From Pseudoxanthomonas sp. PXM01 (lineage in GTDB: Bacteria > Pseudomonadota > Gammaproteobacteria > Xanthomonadales > Xanthomonadaceae): a DNA stretch of 64,000 bases. Location of the stretch: contig NZ_JACVAJ010000002.1 of NCBI RefSeq assembly GCF_014851815.1, forward strand, positions 1,458,999 to 1,522,998, given 5' to 3'. The position numbers were made by a program, and so were the translations under genes. The notes under the pieces were generated by a model. The model was not told where the DNA came from. It made no database searches and saw nothing but the letters and a program-made list of their open reading frames with translations. Shown here piece by piece: positions 46,426 through 55,997 of the stretch. How positions within the stretch are numbered: the stretch's first letter is position 1; every line of letters begins with the position of its first letter.

Positions 46426-48429
46426 TTACCAGCTGAAACCTGCGCCCGCCGATACGCTCTTCTCGTCGCCGCTGAACGCGCCCGCCAGCGACACGCTCGC
46501 ACGATTGCCGATGACGCGCTGGTAACCCACCGCGAGCGCCCTCTCTCCACCCTGCGCGCCCACACCCACTCCTACGCGATTGCGTCCTGCCAGACCGGCG
46601 GTGTTCATCGCCATGCCGGCGTACGCGCCGCTCATGGCCGACAGCTTGTCGATGCGGCGATCCTGTTGCTGGAAGCGGCGATCGGTTTCGTGGCGGAAGT
46701 TCTCGAAACTGTCGGACAGCCCGGAGAACTCGGCGAAGCGCTGGTCGGTGTAGGCATTGGCCGAGGCCAGGGTTTGCACATCGCCCGCATCGGCATGGTC
46801 CTGCGCCGACTGCAGCGTGGCGGCATCGCCCGCGGCCATGTCGGTGCGGATGGCGGCTTCGCGGGTGTTGGTATGCGTGTTGGCCGCCGTCAGCGTGGCC
46901 GCATCGCCGGCCTGCATCTGGCCCAGGTTCACCGCGTCGCCGGCTTCCACACCGTCGGCCACGTTGGCGATGCGGGTGCCGCTCGTGCCGGTGAGCGTCA
47001 GCACATCACCGCTGTCGCTGTCGTACATCACGCTGCGCGGACCACCGCCCGGGGGACCTTCCGGGCCCTGCGGTCCTGAGGGACCTTCCGGACCCGTGGG
47101 GCCTTGCGGGCCGGTCGGGCCCGTGGGACCGTCGCCGCCCACGGGACCTTGCGGGCCGGTGTCGCCGCGCAACGAGGCCAGCCATTCGCTCTGGCTGCCG
47201 ACGAATCCGTTCTGGGTGGCGATGTCGTACGCACTGAAGCCACGCTCGCCCTGCACGCCGCCGGCGTCGATGATGCGCTGGTTGATGGCGCTCAGCGCAC
47301 TGTCCACTGCGGTGAATGCGGAGCCGATGCTGCCGTAGTTGCTGGACTGGATGACGTAGGTGGGCGCGGTGAACACACCGCCGGAATAACTGGCGCCACC
47401 GCCCAGGGCGGTTGCGAACGGATGCAGTTGCGACAGGTTCACTGCATCGTTGTCCTGCGTGCCGTTGGCCAGATTGACGATCTGGTTCATGCGCGCGGCG
47501 GAGCCGACGGAGATCGTGTACTCGCGGTCGGCCACGGCGCCGAAGCCCAGTGCCGTGCTGTAGTCGGCATTGGCCATGGAATTGACACCGAAGGCGGCGC
47601 TGTAGTCGCCCGCCGCATTCACGCCCGCACCTATCGCAACCGCGCTGATCCCTGATGCGTTGCCCGTCTCGGCGAAACCTACGCCATCGTTCTCGTCCTG
47701 GTCATACCAACTCGCAAGCACCAGGCTTCGCGTACCCGAGGCGCGCCCGAAGAATCCCATCGCCACGCTGCTGGTGCCGCTGGCAGTGCTGAAGTGGCCG
47801 AACGCGCTGCTGCCCTGGCCTGTGGCAGTGTTTTCGTAACCGACCGCCGAAGCTCCCAGGTGCCCCGCGCGATTGGAGTAGCCGAGTGCGGTGCCGAAGC
47901 CGCCGGTCACCTGGTTCGAATAGCCGACAGCCGTGGAACCACTCCCGCCCGCGGCCACATTCCGGAAGCCGACCGCCGTCGAGTACCAGGCCTCCGCCTG
48001 GTTGCCCACGCCAAAGGCATTGCTGTAGCCACCGCTGGCGGTGTTGAAGATACGTCCGATGGTGCCGATGTTCTCGTCATACGAACCGCCGAACGCATTG
48101 CTCCCCGTGCCGCTGGCCCGGTTGAAGCGACCGAACGTGTTGCTGAGGCGGCCCGATGCCATGTTGTTGTTTCCGAAGGCCGAGCTTTCGTCACCGGCGC
48201 GGATGTTGCCGCCCGACTCCGTGAGTTCACGATTGTTCTCGTAACCACACGCGCTGCTTCCGGTACCGTCCGAATCGTTGTAGCGATACTCCGCACCCGT
48301 GAAATGGTCTTCCATCACGCACACCACGCCCGCCCATGCGGGAGCGCTTGCATGGAACATGATCAACGCCGTGAAGATGGCGGATCGCTTCAACCTGCGT
48401 CGGGACGAACGTGCAATCGAGGATTTCAT
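46426..48429 (-). CDS. Trimeric autotransporter adhesin (YadA-like) with collagen-like stretch
   Basis: The 667-residue protein has a long signal peptide (residues 1-33, [14 protein letters not shown]). Head repeats follow (residues about 60-310) of the YadA/Hia type (for example [46 protein letters not shown]). A neck-like segment [18 protein letters not shown] comes next. An uninterrupted Gly-X-Y run of about 13 triplets lies near residues 420-463 ([27 protein letters not shown]). The coiled stalk and anchor end in the YadA barrel ([21 protein letters not shown]..., ending AGFSW). The trimer is expected at the outer membrane and acts in adhesion. Confidence 0.92.
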   Translation of the reverse strand: MKSSIARSSRRRLKRSAIFTALIMFHASAPAWAGVVCVMEDHFTGAEYRYNDSDGTGSSACGYENNRELTESGGNIRAGDESSAFGNNNMASGRLSNTFGRFNRASGTGSNAFGGSYDENIGTIGRIFNTASGGYSNAFGVGNQAEAWYSTAVGFRNVAAGGSGSTAVGYSNQVTGGFGTALGYSNRAGHLGASAVGYENTATGQGSSAFGHFSTASGTSSVAMGFFGRASGTRSLVLASWYDQDENDGVGFAETGNASGISAVAIGAGVNAAGDYSAAFGVNSMANADYSTALGFGAVADREYTISVGSAARMNQIVNLANGTQDNDAVNLSQLHPFATALGGGASYSGGVFTAPTYVIQSSNYGSIGSAFTAVDSALSAINQRIIDAGGVQGERGFSAYDIATQNGFVGSQSEWLASLRGDTGPQGPVGGDGPTGPTGPQGPTGPEGPSGPQGPEGPPGGGPRSVMYDSDSGDVLTLTGTSGTRIANVADGVEAGDAVNLGQMQAGDAATLTAANTHTNTREAAIRTDMAAGDAATLQSAQDHADAGDVQTLASANAYTDQRFAEFSGLSDSFENFRHETDRRFQQQDRRIDKLSAMSGAYAGMAMNTAGLAGRNRVGVGVGAQGGERALAVGYQRVIGNRASVSLAGAFSGDEKSVSAGAGFSW

Positions 48430-48862
48430 CGAGGCTCTCTCTCTGTTGTCGGGTAAGCCGGAAGCGTCCGGCTTTCAGGGAGATCGGAATGGAGCGGCTG
48501 CGACTGACATCGCTTCATCAATGACGGATGTCCACGGCTGAACAAGGTCGCAGACGTGCGGCCAGGGCACGGCCGTGCCCACCCGGATCCACGGCACCAC
48601 GCCATCTTTGTCGGCAAGGACCGTCATCGCGCCGGGTGACCTAAGCGGCGGCGCCCCCTTGTCGGCGGCGTCCTTTCCCGCCCAGCGCCATTCCTTGCTG
48701 TTGGCGCCGCTCCGGACCAAATCCGGCGGCACGGCTTTCCAGACACCTCAACCAGCAACAGGTCGAATTGCCCGGCACTCGCCACATCCTCGCCTTCCAG
48801 CACCTGCATCCATTGGCAGCGACCTCAAGCCTGGCCTTCGCAGCCTAGGCCTTGCGCACGGC
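48430..48862. other. Intergenic region with possible decayed coding sequence
   Basis: This 433-base gap lies between two minus-strand genes. Two overlapping short minus-strand frames (48624-48809 and 48475-48732) could join across one frameshift near 48735 to give a continuous product of about 110 residues, with WRWAGKDAADKGAPP and DGVVPWIRVGTAVPWP. No family is recognised and no SD or start is convincing. It also contains the upstream region of the adhesin gene. Nothing else is seen. Confidence 0.3.
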
Positions 48863-51640
48863 TCAACGCGCCAGAGCAGCCGCCGTCGCGAATTCGGGCG
48901 CTGACGGCACGGTTGTCGCGGCCAGCAGCTCCAGCGCCGTGTTCGCCGCTGCACGTCGACCCGACGCATCCCCCAGCGCGTCGGAGACGCGCGCCTCTTC
49001 CAGTGAAAGTCGTGCGCGCGCAAGGGGCACGCTGCTGGCGGGAAGAAACTCTCGCGCTTCCGTGATCGACTTTCGTGCGAGTGCGATGTCGCCCTCGGCA
49101 CGCGCAAGTTCGGAACGTGCCACCAGCGCGAGTGCGAGTTGCCTGGAGCCGCTGCGGCGAAGTTCGGGGATCTGCGCCTCCAGCAGCTGCCTGGCCGCCG
49201 CCGGATCACCTTCCGCAAGACGCGCCCGCGCCAGCAGCGTGGTGACGCTATCGCCCAGGTTGACGCCATTGGCGGTATTCCGCTGCAGCCTGCCCAGCAC
49301 GCGCTGGAACACGCCCGTTGCCTGCCGCGCGTCGCCCTGGCGCAGCATCGTTTCACCCAGGTAGCGTTGCAGCACGACGGAAATGGGGTGGTCCGGTGCC
49401 CGTTCATCCAGCAGGCGCGATGCCTGCTCCAGATGACGGCGAGCGGCAGCCAGTTCTCCCGCACCCAGTTCCGCGCGGCCCAACAGTTGCAGCGAACGCA
49501 TGTACTTGAGCGTATCCGTGCCGTAGATCTTCGCCACCATGACCTGCGCACGGCGCAACAAGGGAATCGCCTCGGCATCGCGGCCGGCCGAGGACAGCAC
49601 GTTGCCGAGCGCCCAGAGTGCCCGGCTTACCGCCGGCTCGAGCTCCGAGGGATGGCGCTGCTCAAGGATACGCAGGGCATTGCGCGCTGCCTGCACCGCT
49701 TCTTCCGGCTTTTCGGCCGCATCGAGAAAATAGCTCAACTCCAGCAACGACTCGGCATATTCATCCGAATCCCTGCCCTTGGTGCGGGCCGTCATGTCCG
49801 ACGCGCTTCGCTGCGTCGCCAATGCAGCTTCGAATTTACCCTGCAGGTAGAGGGAAGATCCCAAGGTACCCAATGCTTCGATCAATCCCGCATCGGGCGG
49901 ATCATGGTCGAACAATGCGACGGCTTTTCCTGCTTGCGCCTCGGCTTCCTTCGTCCGACTTTGCGAAAGCAGGATGAAGGCGTGCTCCGCCAATGCGCGC
50001 GCACGAATGGCGGGCGCGATATCCCGGCTCGCATCGGCAGTCGCCGCGGCCTCCTCCAGCAACGCCATTCCATCCTGATAGAGACTCAGGTCGGAATACG
50101 TCTTTCCGATCAGCGTCATCATCTCGACGCGCATCTCCGGCTGTCCTGCGAACTCCGTGGAGATGCGCTCCTTGCTGCGATCAAGCACCTCCCGTACGGT
50201 GGTCTTGGCACCACGGTTGTTCTCCGGGGACGCCTCCGCAAGCAGGGACGCGAGGAAGTCACGACTGACGCGCGCATGCCGCGTCTCCGATTCGGCCCGT
50301 GCCCGCTCCTCGTTCGCCCGCATGGCTTCTGTCTCGGCCCGCGCTGCGGAGACGCGGGCTTTCCCCGCCTGCACCAGGATGCCCGCGACTCCCGCACCCA
50401 GTGCGAACACCGCGAACGCCCCCATCGCCACGCCCCAGCGGTTGCGGCCGATGAACTTGCGTGCGCGATACGCGACCGTGTCACCGCCGACCGACACGGT
50501 GCGGCCCTTGAGAAAGCGTTCCAGGTCGTTGGAGAACGCCTGCACGCTGGCGTACCGGCGCGGCGGCTCCTTGGCCAGCGCGGTCTGCACGATGCGCGAC
50601 AGGTCGCCCTTCACGAAACGCTTGAACGCGCGCAGATCGGTGCTGCGCTGGCGCAGGCGTGCATCCACCTCCTCCACCGTTCCGGTGGTGATGGCCTGGT
50701 CCAGTCGCGCGGCGGCGTGCCCCGTGATCGCCTCGGCGGTGGCATGCAGGTCCCTCTGGTCGACGTGGTACGGCAGGCGCCCGGACAACAACTGGTACAG
50801 GATCACGCCCAGGGCATAGACGTCGGTCGCCGCACTGATGTCACCGCCGGATACCTGCTCCGGCGCCGCGTATTCGGGGGTGAAGCCGATGAACACGCCG
50901 GTCCGCGTCGCGCCGGCCCCGTCGTCGGTGCGCTTGGCCACACCGAAGTCCAGCACCTTCGCGTGGCCTTCGGCATCGACCAGGATGTTCTCCGGCTTCA
51001 AATCGCGGTGCACCACGAAATGTTCGTGCGCGTGCTGCACGGCCGCGCAGACCTGGCGCAACAGGTCCAGGCGCGCACGCAGGTCGAGCTGGTGTTCGTC
51101 GGCCCAGCGGATCAGCGATTGCCCTTCCACCAGTTCCAGCGCAAACCAGGGCCGGCCGTCGTCCGCCAGGCCGTGGTCGACCAGGCCGGGGATGTGCGGA
51201 TGCGACAGCGATGCCAGGATGCGGCGCTCCTGCAGGAAGCGCTGTGCCTGCAGGCTGCCCTGCCAGCGCCGGTGCAGGCGCTTGAGGGCCACGCGCTGCC
51301 AGGTGTCGTCATGGTCGCGACGCGCGGCGTAGACCGTGCCCATGCCGCCCTGCCCCAGCAGCGACTCCAGACGCCACGGACCCAGCCGGCTCCCCACGTC
51401 GCGCTCATCGTCCTGCCGGTCGACCACCGCGTCGTCGAGCACATCCTGCGGGGGCCCCTGGTCGAACGCATGCGCCTGGGCATCGACGACCAGCATGCGC
51501 TCCACATCCTCACGCAGCGTGGGGTCGCCGGTGCATTCGGCCTGCAGCACGGCCACGCGCGCCGAGGGCTCCAGGTCCCACACGCGGTCGAACAGGGCCG
51601 CCGCCCGCTGCCAGCGTTGTGGGGGATCCGGGGCGCTCAT
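48863..51640 (-). CDS. Transmembrane Ser/Thr protein kinase with TPR-like extracytoplasmic part
   Basis: The 925-residue protein has an N-terminal kinase domain (residues about 85-360) with the P-loop LLGQGGMGTVYAARRD, VALKRL with the catalytic Lys, HRDLKPENILVD near residue 210 and DFGVAKR, then PEYAAPEQ. A single membrane helix at about residue 400 (GVAMGAFAVFALGAGVAGILVQ) is followed by a long alpha-helical repeat region like TPRs to the C-terminus. It is a PknB/PknS-like receptor kinase. It is encoded after the ECF sigma factor with an ATGA overlap, which suggests kinase-controlled sigma activity. Start ATG 51640 is set by that overlap. Confidence 0.9.
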   Translation of the reverse strand: MSAPDPPQRWQRAAALFDRVWDLEPSARVAVLQAECTGDPTLREDVERMLVVDAQAHAFDQGPPQDVLDDAVVDRQDDERDVGSRLGPWRLESLLGQGGMGTVYAARRDHDDTWQRVALKRLHRRWQGSLQAQRFLQERRILASLSHPHIPGLVDHGLADDGRPWFALELVEGQSLIRWADEHQLDLRARLDLLRQVCAAVQHAHEHFVVHRDLKPENILVDAEGHAKVLDFGVAKRTDDGAGATRTGVFIGFTPEYAAPEQVSGGDISAATDVYALGVILYQLLSGRLPYHVDQRDLHATAEAITGHAAARLDQAITTGTVEEVDARLRQRSTDLRAFKRFVKGDLSRIVQTALAKEPPRRYASVQAFSNDLERFLKGRTVSVGGDTVAYRARKFIGRNRWGVAMGAFAVFALGAGVAGILVQAGKARVSAARAETEAMRANEERARAESETRHARVSRDFLASLLAEASPENNRGAKTTVREVLDRSKERISTEFAGQPEMRVEMMTLIGKTYSDLSLYQDGMALLEEAAATADASRDIAPAIRARALAEHAFILLSQSRTKEAEAQAGKAVALFDHDPPDAGLIEALGTLGSSLYLQGKFEAALATQRSASDMTARTKGRDSDEYAESLLELSYFLDAAEKPEEAVQAARNALRILEQRHPSELEPAVSRALWALGNVLSSAGRDAEAIPLLRRAQVMVAKIYGTDTLKYMRSLQLLGRAELGAGELAAARRHLEQASRLLDERAPDHPISVVLQRYLGETMLRQGDARQATGVFQRVLGRLQRNTANGVNLGDSVTTLLARARLAEGDPAAARQLLEAQIPELRRSGSRQLALALVARSELARAEGDIALARKSITEAREFLPASSVPLARARLSLEEARVSDALGDASGRRAAANTALELLAATTVPSAPEFATAAALAR

Positions 51641-52191
51641 GCCGCAGCCCCCAGGTGCATCAGCAGGAAGGCGCGGGCCTTGCGCCAGTCGCGGTAGACC
51701 GTGCGTTCGGTCAACCCCAGATGGACAGCGATCTCCTGGAACTCCATGCCGACGTAGAAACGGCATTCGACCACCGTGACCAGCCGGGGGTCGACGGCCT
51801 CCAGCGCCTCCAACCCCTGTTCGATATCCAGCAGATCCACCTCGCCATCGCCGGCCTGCATCGGCAGGTCCGTCATCAGCGTCACCCGGATCTGGTCGCC
51901 GCCGCGCTTCTCGGCGCCCCGTGCCCGCAGGTGGTCGACCAGCACATGCCGCATGGCCTTGCCCGCCAGGGCCAGAAACGGGCCACGCTGGCTGACGTCC
52001 AGGGACTGGCCGTCCAGCTTCAGGTAGGCCTCGTGGACCAGCACCGTGGTATGCAGGGAGTGACGCCGTTGGCCCGACAGCTCACGCCGGGCCAGGCGCT
52101 GGAGTTCTGCGTACAGCTCGGCGAACCGCTGGCGGTAGTCGGCCCCATCGGCGGGGCCGGGCGCCGGCCCGGGGGCGGGAACATCATCCAT
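51637..52191 (-). CDS. ECF-type sigma factor, kinase-linked (ECF43-like)
   Basis: The 184-residue protein has regions sigma-2 and sigma-4. Sigma-4 ends with a helix-turn-helix (VHLGLTERTVYRDWRKARAFLL). In region 2, the usual D-x-E-D acidic patch before LVQExF is replaced by HTTVLVHEAYLKL, with Thr48 and Thr49 at that place. In ECF43-type sigma factors (Xanthomonas EcfK, Vibrio EcfP), missing negative charges there are supplied by phosphorylation from a partner Ser/Thr kinase. The next gene is such a kinase, joined by ATGA overlap. TIGR02999-like features fit. Target genes are not known from the window. Confidence 0.85.
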   Translation of the reverse strand: MDDVPAPGPAPGPADGADYRQRFAELYAELQRLARRELSGQRRHSLHTTVLVHEAYLKLDGQSLDVSQRGPFLALAGKAMRHVLVDHLRARGAEKRGGDQIRVTLMTDLPMQAGDGEVDLLDIEQGLEALEAVDPRLVTVVECRFYVGMEFQEIAVHLGLTERTVYRDWRKARAFLLMHLGAAA

Positions 52192-52351
52192 GGCGGGCTC
52201 CTGGGCACGTGGTCGCGATGTGCCGAAGCAGTATGCCCTGCCGCGTGGGGCGCCACGTCCGGGCTTCGGCCCGGTCGGGGCGTGCGGCTCCCATGGCATG
52301 GTGCCCCGGGGACGCCCCCGTGGGGCACAGGCGTCGCCAACCCCTAAGTGC

Positions 52352-52380
52352 TTGCAGGACAAGGGAAACCTCGGCATAAT
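52352..52380 (+). promoter_or_regulatory. Sigma-70 promoter of rpmB-rpmG
   Basis: TTGCAG (52352-52357) and CATAAT (52375-52380) are separated by a 17-base spacer, close to the sigma-70 consensus. The predicted transcription start near 52387 leaves a leader of about 165 bases before rpmB, which could carry regulation. Confidence 0.65.
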
Positions 52381-52550
52381 GCGCGGCTCGCTGCGTCCGG
52401 CCCTGCCGGATCTGCGGCCGGAAACGCGATTCCGGCTTGTGTCCGCAGCGGTTTACCTACCGTATCGCGTGGTGTCCGACCTGTTCGCAGGCCGCCGCCG
52501 GGCCGCCGTCTCCCGGGCTATGGGCGACACAATTATCTATCGAGGTGCGT

Positions 52551-52787
52551 ATGTCCCGCGTATGCCAAGTGACCGGCAAGCGTGTGATGACGGGTAACAA
52601 CGTCAGCCACGCCAACAACAAGACCCGTCGTCGTTTCCTGCCCAACCTGCACGAGCGCCGCTTCTGGGTCGCCAGCGAAAACCGCTGGGTCAAGCTGAAA
52701 GTTTCCGCGCACGCGCTGCGCACCATCGACAAGAACGGCATCGACTCCGTTCTGGCCGAGCTGCGCGCCCGCGGCGAAAAGGTCTGA
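52551..52787 (+). CDS. rpmB: 50S ribosomal protein L28
   Basis: The 78-residue protein starts [29 protein letters not shown], the classical L28 N-terminus, and its length is that of proteobacterial L28. Only one Cys occurs in the first segment (RVCQVTGK), consistent with the zinc-free type. CGAGGTGCGT precedes the ATG at 52551. It forms an operon with rpmG, 13 bases downstream, as in most gammaproteobacteria. Confidence 0.98.
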   Translation: MSRVCQVTGKRVMTGNNVSHANNKTRRRFLPNLHERRFWVASENRWVKLKVSAHALRTIDKNGIDSVLAELRARGEKV

Positions 52788-52800
52788 GGAGTAACTACAC

Positions 52801-52965
52801 ATGGCATCCAAGCGCGACAAGATCCGTCTGATCTCCTCGGCCAACACCGGCCACTTCTACACGACGGACAAGAACAAGAAGAACACCCCGGGCAAGATGG
52901 AAATCAAGAAGTACGACCCGGTCGTGCGCAAGCACGTGATCTACAAGGAAGGCAAGATCAAGTGA
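52801..52965 (+). CDS. rpmG: 50S ribosomal protein L33
   Basis: The 54-residue protein starts [20 protein letters not shown] and ends VIYKEGKIK. It lacks the paired cysteines of zinc-binding L33, so it is the zinc-independent form. GAGGAG (52787-52792) before the ATG is a clear ribosome-binding site. Its length is typical for L33. An efficient terminator follows within 35 bases. Confidence 0.97.
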   Translation: MASKRDKIRLISSANTGHFYTTDKNKKNTPGKMEIKKYDPVVRKHVIYKEGKIK

Positions 52966-52999
52966 GCCCAGGGCGAAAGCCCGGCCCACCGCCTCCAAG

Positions 53000-53027
53000 A
53001 AACCCGCCTCACGGCGGGTTTTCTTTT
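53000..53027 (+). terminator. Rho-independent terminator of rpmB-rpmG
   Basis: AACCCGCC (53001-53008) pairs with GGCGGGTT (53013-53020) around TCAC, followed by TTCTTTT. The hairpin plus T-run form a standard terminator. Confidence 0.9.
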
Positions 53028-53071
53028 GCCCGTCCGCGACGCCAGAATCACCGCACCCCCTTCCTGGACGG

Positions 53072-54490
53072 ATGCGCCGCATGGAGTGGTCCTTCGGCAC
53101 CGCCCTGCTGATCGTCGACTGGCTGATCCGGCTGGCCGCGCTGTGGTGGATTCCCAGCCGCACCACGCCGGCCGCTGCGCGCAGCTGGCTGCTGCTGGTC
53201 GGCTTCGTGCCCCTGCTCGGCCTGCCGCTGTACCTGCTGCTCGGCCATCCGTGGCTGTCGCGCGAACGCGTCGAGCGGCAGGCGCGCGCCTCGGACGTGA
53301 TCCGCGAGGAACAGCGTCCGCTCAGCGCGCTGCGCTGGAAACCGCACGATGGCGCCGCCGCCGAGATGGCCCCGTTGATCGAACGCCAGGGCGCCTTCAT
53401 GCCCACGCACGGCAATGCGGTCGCGCTGCTGGACGACTACGACGCCTCGCTGCGCGCGCTGCTCGATGACATCGACGCGGCCACGCAGCAGGTGCACCTG
53501 CTGTACTACCTGATGTTCGACGACGCGGTGGGCGAAGCCGTCACCGCCGCCCTATGCCGCGCCACCGCGCGGGGCGTAACCTGCCGCCTGCTGCTCGATG
53601 CCGTCGGCGCCAAGCGCGGCCTGCGCGCCTATGCCTCGCGCCTGCGCGCGGCGGGCGTGCAGGTGCATGCGATGCTGCCGGGCGGCCTGCAATGGCGGCG
53701 CAGCGGACGCATGGACCTGCGCAACCATCGCAAGGTGGCGGTGATCGACAATTGCATCGGTTTCGTCGGTTCGCAGAACCTGGCGGACGCCGCGTTCGTA
53801 CCGGGTCACCCGAACCGCGAACTGGTGGCCCGCGTGCAGGGACCGGTGGTGTCGCACCTGGAGGGCGTGTTCGCCAGCGACTGGTACATCGAAACCGGCG
53901 AACGCCTCGACGTGCAACCCGACCTCAGCGTGCAGACGCAGGACGTCGCCGCCCAGCTGCTGCCCAGCGGGCCGGCCTATCCGTTCGAAAACGCACGCGA
54001 CACCGTCAATGCACTGATCCACCTCGCACGCCGCCAGGTCGTGCTGACCACGCCTTACTTCGTACCCGACGACGCCACGCTCAGCGCGCTGCGGATCGCC
54101 GCACTGTCCGGCGTCGACGTGCAGCTGGTGCTGTCAGCCACCAACAACCAGGCGCTGACCGCGTGGGCGCAGCAGTCATACTACGAGGAACTGCTCGCCT
54201 GCGGCGTGAAGATCGCGCTGTACCGGCCACACTTTCTGCACGCCAAGCACCTGACGGTGGACGACGACATCGCCCTCGTGGGCTCGATCAACCTGGATAT
54301 CCGTTCGTTCGCGCTCAACGCGGAGATCGGTCTGGTCTGCTACGACACCGACGTGGTCGCGCGGATCCGCGCGATCGAGAGCGACTACCTGGCGCACTCC
54401 GACAGGGTGGATCGCGACACGTGGCGGCGACGGCCGGGCTGGCAGCGCAGCCGTGAGGGCGTCGCGCGACTGGCGGACTCAGTGATGTAG
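53072..54490 (+). CDS. cls: Cardiolipin synthase (phospholipase D family)
   Basis: The 472-residue membrane enzyme joins phosphatidylglycerols to cardiolipin. Two membrane helices (residues about 8-28 and 38-58) precede the phospholipase D core. Both HKD motifs are present: HxKx4D with His219 (NHRKVAVIDN) and His390 (HAKHLTVDD), each followed by a GS motif (VGSQN, VGSIN). This is a ClsA-type layout. The ATG at 53072 adds MRR before MEWSFGTALL; the second ATG at 53081 is equally possible. Confidence 0.93.
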   Translation: MRRMEWSFGTALLIVDWLIRLAALWWIPSRTTPAAARSWLLLVGFVPLLGLPLYLLLGHPWLSRERVERQARASDVIREEQRPLSALRWKPHDGAAAEMAPLIERQGAFMPTHGNAVALLDDYDASLRALLDDIDAATQQVHLLYYLMFDDAVGEAVTAALCRATARGVTCRLLLDAVGAKRGLRAYASRLRAAGVQVHAMLPGGLQWRRSGRMDLRNHRKVAVIDNCIGFVGSQNLADAAFVPGHPNRELVARVQGPVVSHLEGVFASDWYIETGERLDVQPDLSVQTQDVAAQLLPSGPAYPFENARDTVNALIHLARRQVVLTTPYFVPDDATLSALRIAALSGVDVQLVLSATNNQALTAWAQQSYYEELLACGVKIALYRPHFLHAKHLTVDDDIALVGSINLDIRSFALNAEIGLVCYDTDVVARIRAIESDYLAHSDRVDRDTWRRRPGWQRSREGVARLADSVM

Positions 54491-54527
54491 CGGCATCGCG
54501 CCGCAGGGACGGCGACGCCCGTTCGCC

Positions 54528-54533
54528 TACAAT
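54528..54533 (+). promoter_or_regulatory. TACAAT -10 box of the FAD/NAD(P) gene, leaderless arrangement
   Basis: TACAAT is followed by GGCGGC and the ATG at 54540, a 6-base gap without SD. Confidence 0.45.
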
Positions 54534-54539
54534 GGCGGC

Positions 54540-55934
54540 ATGACTGCCGCGACCGACACACCCCTGCCGCCCTGCGACCTTGCGATCATCGGCGGTGGTG
54601 CCGGTGGCGTCCTGGCGGCGATGCAGGCACTGCGCCGTGCCACCACGCCGCTGCGCATCGTGATGATCGAACCCCGCGACGTGCTGGCCCAGGGCGTGGC
54701 CTATGCGACGACCTATGGCGAGCACGTGCTGAACGTCCCCGCCGGTCGCATGAGCGCGTTCGACGACCGCCCCGCGGATTTCCTCGACTACGTCGTCGCC
54801 ACCACGCCGCCCGGCGGTCCTGACCGCGAGACGCTGGCGCACGCTTTCATCGAACGCCGCCGCTACGGCGAGTACCTACGCACCCGGCTGCAGGAGGCGA
54901 TCGCCGCCAGCCCGGCCTCGCTGCAGGTCGTGCACGACACCGTCGCAGAACTCGACGCGCGCGATGACGGCTCGACGCTGCACCTGACCGCGCACGGTCC
55001 GCTGGATGCACGCGGCGTGGTGCTGGCCGTCGGCAACACGCCGAAGCCATTGCCCGCACGCGGCGCACCTCAGCTGCCGGACGGCCGTTCGCTGGCGGCG
55101 TGGGACTTCGATGCGGTGAAGGCGATGCCGGCCGATGCCGAGCTCTGCATCATCGGCTCCGGCCTCAGCATGGTCGACACCGTGCTCAGCCTGGCCGACA
55201 ACGGCCACACGGGCACCATCCACGTGCTGTCCCGGCATGCGCTGCTGCCGTTGCCGCACTGCCATGGCGCTGCCGCGACGTTCGATCCCGCACCACTGCA
55301 GACGATGGACCTGCGCGCGCGCATGCGCTTCCTGCGCAACGCAGCGAAGCAGGCCGTCGCCGACGGTCTGCCGTGGCAGGCCGCGATGGAACGCATCCGC
55401 CCGCACGGGCAGACGCTGTGGCAATCGATGTCGCTGCCTGATCAGCGCCGCTTCCTGCGCCATGTGGTGCGCCAGTGGGATGTGCACCGCCACCGCATCG
55501 CGCCGGAAGTGCACGCCACGCTGCAGGCCCTGCTCGACCGCGGCCAGTTGCGCCTGCATCGCGGCCGCCTGGACACCGTGATGAACGAGGGCCGTGGCCT
55601 GCGCGTGACCACGCATACCCGCGACGGCCGCACCGACGAATTCGATGTCGACTATGTGGTCAACGCCACCGGCGTGGAGATGCGCGCGCAGACCATGCGC
55701 AACCCGCTGCTGCACGACCTGCTCGGCAAGGGTCATGCGCAACCGGGGCCGCACGGCATCGGCCTGAAGGCGGCCCGCGATGGCCGCATGGTCGATGCCG
55801 ACGGCAATGCGCAGCCGCGCGTGTTCATCCTCGGCAGCCTGCGTATCGGTTGTGTGTGGGAAAGCATCGCCATTCCGGAACTGCGCGGCCAGGCCGAGAC
55901 CGCCGTGCACGAGCTGCTGTTCCCGACGCCCTGA
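54540..55934 (+). CDS. FAD/NAD(P)-binding protein (PF13454-like)
   Basis: The 464-residue protein has an N-terminal dinucleotide-binding fold (DLAIIGGGAGGVLAAMQALR, the GxGxxG pattern). A second nucleotide-binding segment near residue 200 (AELCIIGSGLSMVDTVLSLADNG) is typical of the FAD/NAD(P)-binding PF13454 family. GVAYATTYGEHVLNVPAGRMSAF near residue 60 is characteristic. The substrate is not known. It is followed after 63 bases by the histidine kinase, with which it might share a role. Confidence 0.85.
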   Translation: MTAATDTPLPPCDLAIIGGGAGGVLAAMQALRRATTPLRIVMIEPRDVLAQGVAYATTYGEHVLNVPAGRMSAFDDRPADFLDYVVATTPPGGPDRETLAHAFIERRRYGEYLRTRLQEAIAASPASLQVVHDTVAELDARDDGSTLHLTAHGPLDARGVVLAVGNTPKPLPARGAPQLPDGRSLAAWDFDAVKAMPADAELCIIGSGLSMVDTVLSLADNGHTGTIHVLSRHALLPLPHCHGAAATFDPAPLQTMDLRARMRFLRNAAKQAVADGLPWQAAMERIRPHGQTLWQSMSLPDQRRFLRHVVRQWDVHRHRIAPEVHATLQALLDRGQLRLHRGRLDTVMNEGRGLRVTTHTRDGRTDEFDVDYVVNATGVEMRAQTMRNPLLHDLLGKGHAQPGPHGIGLKAARDGRMVDADGNAQPRVFILGSLRIGCVWESIAIPELRGQAETAVHELLFPTP

Positions 55935-55997
55935 CCGGGCGCCGCGACCCGCGGCAGCCGGTACACTCGACAGCGTTCTGAGCGCCGGGAGAGGGCG

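Noticed and set aside
47038..47172. Repetitive GGxCC-rich DNA considered as a CRISPR or tandem DNA repeat
   Set aside because: The periodicity is 9 or 18 bases and is explained by the Gly-Pro-x codons of the adhesin.
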